From positions 44,933 through 108,932 of the forward strand of contig NZ_BSEV01000030.1 in NCBI RefSeq assembly GCF_027922005.1: DNA of 64,000 nucleotides. The letters are read 5' to 3'. Position 1 is the first letter of the stretch. Every line of letters starts with the position of its first letter. Positions 58,123 through 64,000 of the stretch are shown here, one piece after another. The notes beneath the pieces were generated by a model. That model made no database searches. It was given only the letters and a program-made list of their open reading frames with translations, and was not told the DNA's origin. Both the position numbers and the translations under genes were made by a program. The stretch is from Streptosporangium carneum (GTDB lineage: Bacteria; Actinomycetota; Actinomycetes; Streptosporangiales; Streptosporangiaceae).

Positions 58123-60192
58123 ATGCCCGAAGTGCGAGAAACAGGTCAATCCCCCGTCCCCCCAACGGCCTCGATCCGCAGAAACACCCCCCTGCGAAGG
58201 CTCGGCCGCCCCTGGCTCCTGGTCACCCTCGTGACCGTCCTCACGATGGGCGTGGTCGCCGGGACGCAGAAGGAGGCGAACGCGTTGCCGGTGAACCTCG
58301 GCAGCGCCGCCTCCTTCGGGGTCCTGGCGGGGTCGACGGTGGCGAACGTCAACCTCACCGACGTCGCGGGAGACCTCGGCGTCGGCGCGGGCGGCACCAT
58401 CAGCGGCTTTCCCCCCGGCACGGTGAGCGGGGCGACGCACAACGGTGACGCCGCCGCGACGCAGGCCCTGGCCGCCGCGACCGCCGCCTACAACGACATC
58501 ACCGCGCGGACGCCCGTCACCACCGTGCCCACCCAGCTCGGCGGGACGACCAAGACCCCGGGCGTCTACGACACCGCCAACGGAAACCTGGCGATAGCCG
58601 GCACGCTCACCCTCGACGCCCAGAGCGACCCGGACGCGCTCTTCATCTTCAAGGGAGCCACGCTCTCCACGGCGAGCGTCAGCAACGTGGCCCTCATCGG
58701 CGGAGCCCAGGAGGACAACGTCTTCTGGCAGCTCAGCGACTCCGCGACGCTTGGAACGCTCTCCACCTTCCGGGGGAACGTCCTGGCGTCCGACTCGGTC
58801 TCGGTCAACAACGGGGCCGCCGTCTACGGCCGTCTCTTCGCCCTCACCGACACCGTCACCCTCCAGGGCACCGCCAGCATCCCGAAGACCCGCATCACCG
58901 TCCCGAACAACCCGCCGACGACCACGGCCCTGACCACCTCGGGCTCTCCCAGCGCGGCGGGCCAGCAGGTCACCTTCACCGCCACGGTGAGCCCGGTCAC
59001 GGGCTCGCTCAGCCCGCAGGGCCAGGTCGCCTTCAAGGACGGCTTGACCGTCATCGGAACGAGCACGGCCAACGGCTCGGGGGTCGCCACGCTCACCACC
59101 TCGGCGCTCTCCGCCGGCAACCACTCGATCGTCGCCGTCTACCTGGGCGGTGACACCCCCAGCGGCGAAGGCACCGTGCACTTCGCCCCCAGCGCCTCGG
59201 CCCCGGTGATCCAGATCGTCACGGCCAGCCTCTGGACGAGCGTCGACACCCCGGACAGCGCATCCCAGAACGACTCCAACGCGACCGCCGTCGGCGTGAA
59301 GTTCACCGCGAGCACCGACGGCGTCATCCGGGGAATCAAGTTCTACAAGGGCTCGCTGAACACCGGCACCCACACCGGAACCCTGTGGACCAGCGGCGGC
59401 CAGCTCCTGGCCAGCGCCGTCTTCACCAGCGAGACCGCCTCCGGATGGCAACAGGTGAGCTTCTCCTCACCCGTCTCCGTCACCGCCGGCACCACCTACG
59501 TCGCCTCCTACCACACCACCTCCGGGTTCTACTCGGTGTCGAGGCTGTATTTCACCCAGGCCCGCACCAACGGCCCGCTCACCGCTCCGGAGAACAGCGC
59601 CGCGAGCGTCAACGGCGTGTACTCCTACGGCACGGCGAGCACCTTCCCGGTGAACGGCTTCCAGGCCACGAACTACTGGGTCGACGTGCTCTTCTCCCCG
59701 TCGACCAGCTTCTGGTCGAGCGCCGACACCCCGGACACCGCATCCCACAACGACTCCAACGCCATCACCGTCGGCCTGAAGTTCCGGCCGAGTGCCAACG
59801 GCTCGATCAGGGGAGTCAAGTTCTACAAGGGCTCGCTGAACACCGGCACCCACACCGGAAGCCTGTGGACCAGCGGCGGCCAGCTCCTGGCCGGCGTCAC
59901 TTTCAGCAACGAGACCGCCTCCGGATGGCAGGAGGCGAACTTCTCCTCGTCCGTCGCCGTCACCGCGGGCACCGTCTACGTCGTCTCCTACCACACCACC
60001 TCCGGCTTCTACTCGGTGAACAGGCCGTACTTCATCGTCCCACGCGCGAGGGGCCCGCTCGCCGCACCTGAGAACGGGACGCAGGGCATCGGCGTCAACG
60101 GCGTGTACAGCTACGGCGCGACGAACACCTTCCCGGTGAACGGCTACCGGGCCACGAACTACTGGGTCGACGTGCTCTACGACGTCGGCTAG
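58123..60192 (+). CDS. Exported DUF3494 protein with Ig-like and two DUF4082 domains
   Basis: A 689-residue exported protein from ATG 58123 (GTG 58114 is an alternative). Membrane-crossing signal RPWLLVTLVTVLTMGVVAG, then the DUF3494 domain (about 50-262), an Ig-like Big_3_5 domain (about 268-352) and two consecutive DUF4082 domains (about 367-525 and 527-689), recognised by DSNAITVGLKFRPSANGSIR, GVKFYKGSLNTGTHTGSLWT, GQLLAGVTFSNETASGWQ and the final YWVDVLY. Its first half is paralogous with the preceding gene; the DUF4082 modules are almost identical to those of the following gene. Likely a modular surface or matrix protein. A strong terminator follows. Confidence 0.9.
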   Translation: MPEVRETGQSPVPPTASIRRNTPLRRLGRPWLLVTLVTVLTMGVVAGTQKEANALPVNLGSAASFGVLAGSTVANVNLTDVAGDLGVGAGGTISGFPPGTVSGATHNGDAAATQALAAATAAYNDITARTPVTTVPTQLGGTTKTPGVYDTANGNLAIAGTLTLDAQSDPDALFIFKGATLSTASVSNVALIGGAQEDNVFWQLSDSATLGTLSTFRGNVLASDSVSVNNGAAVYGRLFALTDTVTLQGTASIPKTRITVPNNPPTTTALTTSGSPSAAGQQVTFTATVSPVTGSLSPQGQVAFKDGLTVIGTSTANGSGVATLTTSALSAGNHSIVAVYLGGDTPSGEGTVHFAPSASAPVIQIVTASLWTSVDTPDSASQNDSNATAVGVKFTASTDGVIRGIKFYKGSLNTGTHTGTLWTSGGQLLASAVFTSETASGWQQVSFSSPVSVTAGTTYVASYHTTSGFYSVSRLYFTQARTNGPLTAPENSAASVNGVYSYGTASTFPVNGFQATNYWVDVLFSPSTSFWSSADTPDTASHNDSNAITVGLKFRPSANGSIRGVKFYKGSLNTGTHTGSLWTSGGQLLAGVTFSNETASGWQEANFSSSVAVTAGTVYVVSYHTTSGFYSVNRPYFIVPRARGPLAAPENGTQGIGVNGVYSYGATNTFPVNGYRATNYWVDVLYDVG
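59221..60192 (+). repeat. Two tandem DUF4082-coding units
   Basis: Two units of about 480 bp (starting near 59221 and 59702) code for the DUF4082 domains of the DUF3494 protein. Long stretches such as GTTCTACAAGGGCTCGCTGA are identical between the two. Confidence 0.85.
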
Positions 60193-60204
60193 GAATCCCC
60201 GCCC

Positions 60205-60273
60205 GCCGGCCCGCGGCCGCCTCTCCCGCCCGATCCGTCATCACGGAAACGGCGGGACCGGCCGCGGGCCGGC
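60205..60273 (+). terminator. Strong hairpin after the DUF3494/DUF4082 gene
   Basis: GCCGGCCCGCGGCCG (60205-60219) pairs perfectly with CGGCCGCGGGCCGGC (60259-60273); inner bases CCCGCC and GGCGGG extend it. It lies 13 bp after the stop. Confidence 0.75.
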
Positions 60274-60519
60274 GGCCTTCGCACGCCGTCACACCGACGG
60301 GTGTCGTGTCCCGAGAACTCCTCTGTGATGGCGAACCGCCCCCGGAACGGCCAAAGGGTCTAGATCTCAACAAAGGAGCGGCAAGACATCGTCGAACGCA
60401 TGCGTCCGTGAACCTCCCTGTTCAGCCGCGTCGTCAGAATTTCGCCGTCCGGCGTACACGTCGCCGGGTTTTCGCCGTCTGGCGGTGGCCGACTGCGAGG
60501 TTGCGACCGGGGGTTGTGC
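60274..60519. promoter_or_regulatory. Leader of the large exported protein gene
   Basis: No gene is supported. GGGGG at 60509-60513, 6 bases before GTG 60520, is the probable ribosome site; the direct repeat TTCGCCGTC(C/T)GGCG occurs at about 60440 and 60470. Nothing else is assigned. Confidence 0.4.
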
Positions 60520-63500
60520 GTGCGATACGGCGAGCAGAAGAACAGTCGGACGTCCTGGCGAGGACGGAGATTCCGGATCGCGCTGGTCGCGTTGGGAGGC
60601 GCGCTGATCCCCCTGGCCGGCGCGCTGGGGGCGGCGACGCCCGCGCCCACGCCGGCGGACACGTCCTCGGCGGTGGAGACGCTGCAGGGCTCGTCACGGA
60701 GCGAGACGGCCCCCGTGATTCCGGGGCGGGACACCCCGGGCCCCTCCTCCTCGGACGAGACAGAGTCCTCGGATCTGTCGGACCGGGCGGCGCCCCCGCA
60801 GTACCCCTCGAACAGAGGGGAACCCTCTCAGGGCTCCGCGTCCGGGATCCCGTCGCCTCCCGCCACCCCCCTGGGCGAGACGACTCCCCCGCGCCAGACG
60901 ACCTCCGACGAGACGACGCCCAGTGAGACGACACCCGGTGAGACGACACCCGGTGAGGCGACACCCGCACGGCCGGAGACCGGCTCCGGCGACCTGGGCG
61001 GGAAGGCCGACGGGCGTCCCGCCCAGGCCCGCAGGCTCAGGGCCGTGTGCCAGCCCGTCAACGTCATCTGCGCGGAGAACAACCTTCCCGGCAATCCCCC
61101 CAGCGAGTGGGACGTCTCGGGAGGGGGCAGCAGCAACATCCAGGGCTACGCCGCCCAGATGAGCGTGAACAAGGGGTCGACCGTCCAGTTCAAGGTGAAC
61201 ACCAACTCGCCCAACTACCGCCTGGACATCTACCGCATCGGCTACTACAACGGCATGGGCGCGCGGCTGATCACGACGATCAGTCCCTCCGCCTCCCTGC
61301 CGCAGACGCAGCCCGCCTGCCTGAGCAACGCGACGACCGGCCTGGTCGACTGCGGCAACTGGGGGGTCTCGGCCTCCTGGGCGGTGCCGAACACCGTCGT
61401 GTCCGGGGTCTACCTCGCGAAGCTGGTCCGGCAGGACGCCACGAGCGGTTCGAGCCACATCGTGTTCGTCGTCCGCGACGACTCCAGGGACTCGGACATC
61501 CTGCTGCAGACCTCGGACGCCACCTGGCAGGCCTACAACACCTACGGCGGCAACAGCCTCTACGTGGGCAGCCCGGCGGGGCGGGCCTTCAAGGTGAGCT
61601 ACAACCGCCCCTTCGGGGCGCAGACCCGCAGGTTCTTCGAGTCGGAGTACCCGATGATCCGGTGGGTCGAGGCCAACGGATACGACGTCGGCTACACCTC
61701 CAGCATCGACACCGCCAGCCGGGGGGCGGAGATGCTCGACCACAAGATGTTCATGGTCTCGGGGCACGATGAGTACTGGTCCCGCGAGATGCGCGAGAAC
61801 GCGGAGAACGCCCGGAACAACGGGGTGAGCCTCGCCTTCTTCAGCGGAAACGAGGTCTTCTGGAAGACCCGCTGGGAGAACAGCATCGACAGCTCGAACA
61901 CTCCGTTCCGGACGCTCGTCTGTTACAAGGAGACCACGGCGAACGCCAAGATCGACCCGAGTCCCGAGTGGACGGGCACGTGGCGCGACCCCCGTTTCGT
62001 CCCTCCGGAGCCGGAGAACGGCCTGACGGGAACCCTGTTCAGGATCAACGGTTACGCCTACGACGCCATCACGGTTCCCTCCGAGTTCGCCGCCATGCGG
62101 TTGTGGCGCAACACCTCCGTCGCCAACCTGCAGCCCGGCCAGACCGCCACCTTCCCCGGCGGCACCCTCGGCTACGAGTGGGACGAGGCGCCCGACAACG
62201 GCTTCCAACCGGCGGGACTGGTGAAGTACTCCAGAACGACCGTGAGCACCTCCTCCCTGTTCCTGCTCGACTTCGGCAGCACCTACGGCGCCGGGACCGC
62301 GACGCACAGCCTGACGCTCTACCGGCACTCGAGCGGCGCGCTCGTCTTCGGGTCGGGAACCATCCAGTGGTCGTGGGGCCTCGACGCCACCCATGACATG
62401 CCGGGAACGCCCACGGACATCCGGATGCAGCAGGCGACGGTCAACCTCTTCGCCGACATGCAGGTCCAGCCCGTCAGCCTCCAGGCGGGCCTGGTCCCGG
62501 CGACCGCCTCGACGGACACCAGTCCCCCCACCTCGACGATCACCAGCCCGGCGAGCGGCGCCTCCGTCCAGAACGGCACGATCACCACGATCCAGGGCAC
62601 GGCCGCCGACACGGGCGGCGGCGTCGTCGCCGGCGTCGAGATCTCCTTCGACGGCGGCACGACCTGGGCCCACGCGACGGGGACCACCAACTGGGTGTAC
62701 AACTGGACTCCCTCAACCTCCGGGGCGGTGACCATCCGGACCCGGGCGGTCGACGACATCGGCAACATGCAGCAGAATCCGGCCTCGGTGACCGTCACGG
62801 TCTCCGAATGCCCCTGCACCCTGTGGACGCCGGTGATGACGCCCGCCGTCGACTCGCACAACGACTCCTCCTCGATCGAGGTCGGCGTGAAGTTCACGCC
62901 CGCGAGCTCGGGCTACATCACCGGGGTCAGGTTCTACAAGGGAACGCAGAACACCGGCACCCACGTCGGAAGCCTGTGGAGCAGCGGCGGACAGCTGCTG
63001 GCGAGAGCGACGTTCAGCAACGAGACCGCCTCCGGATGGCAGCAGGTGAGCTTCTCCTCACCCGTCGCCGTCACCGCGGGCACCACCTATGTCGTCTCCT
63101 ACCACACGGCCGGGTTCTACTCCATAACGAGGCCGTTCTTCACCCAGGCCTACACCAACGGCCCGCTCACGGCCCCCTCCGACGCGGCCTCGGGCGGCAA
63201 CGGCGTGTACGTCTACAACGGGACGAGCGCCTTCCCCGCCTACACCTACCAGGCGACCAACTACTGGGTCGACGTGGTGTTCACCCCCTCGACCGCCTCG
63301 TCGAACAGCCTGTGGGGAAGCTCGGCCACCCCGGACGTCCCCTCCCACGACGACTCGAGCGCCATCACCGTCGGCGTGAAGTTCAGGGCGTCGACCTCGG
63401 GGACCATCGAGAGCATCCGGTTCTACAAGGGCCCGCAGAACACCGGCACGCATGTCGGAAGCCTGTGGACCAGCGGCGGACAGCTGCTGGCCAGCGCCAC

Positions 63501-64000
63501 CTTCAGCAACGAGACCGCCTCCGGATGGCAGCAGGTGGACTTCTCCTCACCCGTCTCCATCGTCGCGGGCACCACCTACGTCGCGTCGTACCACACCAAC
63601 GTGGGCTTCTACTCCATAACGAGGCCGTACTTCACCCAGGCCTTCAGCAACGGTCCGCTCACGGCCCTGGCGGACGGAGCCTCGGGCGGCAACGGGGTGT
63701 ACGTCTACGGCTCGGGGAACCTCTTCCCGAGCAACACCTACCAGGCGACCAACTACTGGGTCGACGTGGTGTTCACCCCCTCGACCGCTCCGTCGAACAG
63801 CCTGTGGGGAAGCTCGGCCACCCCGGACGTCCCCTCCCACGACGACTCGAACGCCATCACCGTCGGCGTGAAGTTCACCGCGGCCAGCTCGGGGACCATC
63901 GACAGCATCCGGTTCTACAAGGGCCCGCAGAACACCGGCACGCATGTCGGAAGCCTGTGGACCAGCGGCGGACAGCTGCTGGCCAGCGCCACCTTCAGCA
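60520..64000 (+). CDS. Giant exported protein: N,N-dimethylformamidase-beta-like domain, Ig-like domain and DUF4082 repeats (3' end beyond window)
   Basis: Open from GTG 60520 to the right edge, 1160 codons so far. Signal region TSWRGRRFRIALVALGGALI (about 12-36) is followed by a Thr/Pro/Glu/Ser-rich linker (about 37-165), then AVCQPVNVICAENNLPGNPP and a domain of about 450 residues (208-660) with DIYRIGYYNGMGARLI, WQAYNTYGGNSLYV, PMIRWVEANGYDVGYTSSID, VSGHDEYWSREMRENAENAR and GYEWDEAPDNG: the N,N-dimethylformamidase large-subunit-like family. Next comes an Ig-like fold (about 667-764) and DUF4082 domains at 767-926, 931-1090 and from 1095 on. Amidase activity is not proven; the family is usually a surface protein domain. 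Likely cell-surface or secreted. Confidence 0.85.
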   Translation, partial: MRYGEQKNSRTSWRGRRFRIALVALGGALIPLAGALGAATPAPTPADTSSAVETLQGSSRSETAPVIPGRDTPGPSSSDETESSDLSDRAAPPQYPSNRGEPSQGSASGIPSPPATPLGETTPPRQTTSDETTPSETTPGETTPGEATPARPETGSGDLGGKADGRPAQARRLRAVCQPVNVICAENNLPGNPPSEWDVSGGGSSNIQGYAAQMSVNKGSTVQFKVNTNSPNYRLDIYRIGYYNGMGARLITTISPSASLPQTQPACLSNATTGLVDCGNWGVSASWAVPNTVVSGVYLAKLVRQDATSGSSHIVFVVRDDSRDSDILLQTSDATWQAYNTYGGNSLYVGSPAGRAFKVSYNRPFGAQTRRFFESEYPMIRWVEANGYDVGYTSSIDTASRGAEMLDHKMFMVSGHDEYWSREMRENAENARNNGVSLAFFSGNEVFWKTRWENSIDSSNTPFRTLVCYKETTANAKIDPSPEWTGTWRDPRFVPPEPENGLTGTLFRINGYAYDAITVPSEFAAMRLWRNTSVANLQPGQTATFPGGTLGYEWDEAPDNGFQPAGLVKYSRTTVSTSSLFLLDFGSTYGAGTATHSLTLYRHSSGALVFGSGTIQWSWGLDATHDMPGTPTDIRMQQATVNLFADMQVQPVSLQAGLVPATASTDTSPPTSTITSPASGASVQNGTITTIQGTAADTGGGVVAGVEISFDGGTTWAHATGTTNWVYNWTPSTSGAVTIRTRAVDDIGNMQQNPASVTVTVSECPCTLWTPVMTPAVDSHNDSSSIEVGVKFTPASSGYITGVRFYKGTQNTGTHVGSLWSSGGQLLARATFSNETASGWQQVSFSSPVAVTAGTTYVVSYHTAGFYSITRPFFTQAYTNGPLTAPSDAASGGNGVYVYNGTSAFPAYTYQATNYWVDVVFTPSTASSNSLWGSSATPDVPSHDDSSAITVGVKFRASTSGTIESIRFYKGPQNTGTHVGSLWTSGGQLLASATFSNETASGWQQVDFSSPVSIVAGTTYVASYHTNVGFYSITRPYFTQAFSNGPLTALADGASGGNGVYVYGSGNLFPSNTYQATNYWVDVVFTPSTAPSNSLWGSSATPDVPSHDDSNAITVGVKFTAASSGTIDSIRFYKGPQNTGTHVGSLWTSGGQLLASATFS
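60910..60969 (+). repeat. Four 15-bp repeats encoding a Thr/Glu/Pro linker
   Basis: Units GAGACGACGCCCAGT, GAGACGACACCCGGT (twice) and GAGGCGACACCCGCA encode ETTPS, ETTPG, ETTPG and EATPA. They lie in the disordered linker of the large exported protein. Confidence 0.85.
62818..64000 (+). repeat. Tandem DUF4082-coding units, 492-bp period, cut by the right edge
   Basis: Units begin near 62818, 63310 and 63802. The second and third repeat almost exactly (for example CTGTGGGGAAGCTCGGCCAC and CAGCTGCTGGCCAGCGCCAC in both). The first is more diverged. The array probably continues beyond the window. Confidence 0.85.

Noticed and set aside
1..64000. tRNA, rRNA, CRISPR array, riboswitch, phage genes
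   Set aside because: Scanned by eye on both strands; no cloverleaf or CCA-ended candidates, no regularly spaced repeats with variable spacers, no known riboswitch core. A tRNA or Rfam scan would be decisive.

Overview
The window is about 70% GC throughout. Genes often start with GTG, stop/start overlaps of the ATGA and GTGA type are common, and several families are typical of filamentous actinomycetes: a XRE-DUF5753/DUF397/HATPase trio, LytR-CpsA-Psr, DUF5682 and DUF5691, and DUF4082 modules. It is most simply read as a chromosomal segment of a Streptosporangium/Nonomuraea-like actinomycete. That is an inference from gene content; no rRNA or other marker gene is present. I saw no tRNA, rRNA or CRISPR.

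Layout. 0-5.7 kb: two fused ABC exporters (the first cut by the left edge), a prolyl-oligopeptidase and a LuxR-type response regulator. This is the arrangement of the export, leader-cleavage and regulation end of a class III lanthipeptide (SapB/Ram-like) locus; precursor and synthetase would lie left of the window. 5.9-8.7 kb: a worn accessory patch with a WXG100-like protein, a gene broken by two single-base frameshifts, a zinc-ribbon protein, a probable Tn3-type transposase scrap and a lipoprotein. 8.7-14.8 kb: a translationally coupled three-gene operon resembling MukF/MukE/MukB (MksBEF, Wadjet JetABC) without the usual nuclease JetD/MksG. 14.9-31.6 kb: mostly ordinary single genes (ThrE exporter, TetR, SbcCD, hydrolases, LCP protein, an enolase-superfamily protein lacking its catalytic lysines, MFS, NTF2-like protein, TetR and thioesterase).

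31.8-39.4 kb: a tightly overlapped five-gene minus-strand operon encoding SWIM, DUF5691, MoxR AAA+, DUF5682 and VWA proteins, a recurrent but functionally unassigned actinobacterial system. 39.5-46.6 kb: a sugar ABC importer (binding protein and two permeases), a cupin, an aldehyde dehydrogenase, a small zinc-ribbon membrane protein and a methyltransferase. 46.7-50.3 kb: a secreted zinc carboxypeptidase and a WhiJ-like regulatory trio. 50.4-54.8 kb: a divergent FtsH-like AAA+/HExxH membrane protease with its lipoprotein partner, and a carboxymuconolactone decarboxylase family protein.

54.8-64 kb: a surface and extracellular cluster with a nucleotide-sugar dehydrogenase, two DUF3494 (ice-binding-like) exported proteins and a very large exported protein with an N,N-dimethylformamidase-beta-like domain. 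The last two carry long near-identical DUF4082 repeats, and the final gene runs off the right edge. Most functional calls rest on motifs read by eye. The candidates most worth following are the MukBEF/JetABC-like operon, the MoxR-VWA-DUF5682-SWIM operon, the left-edge lanthipeptide locus and the DUF3494/DUF4082 surface cluster.
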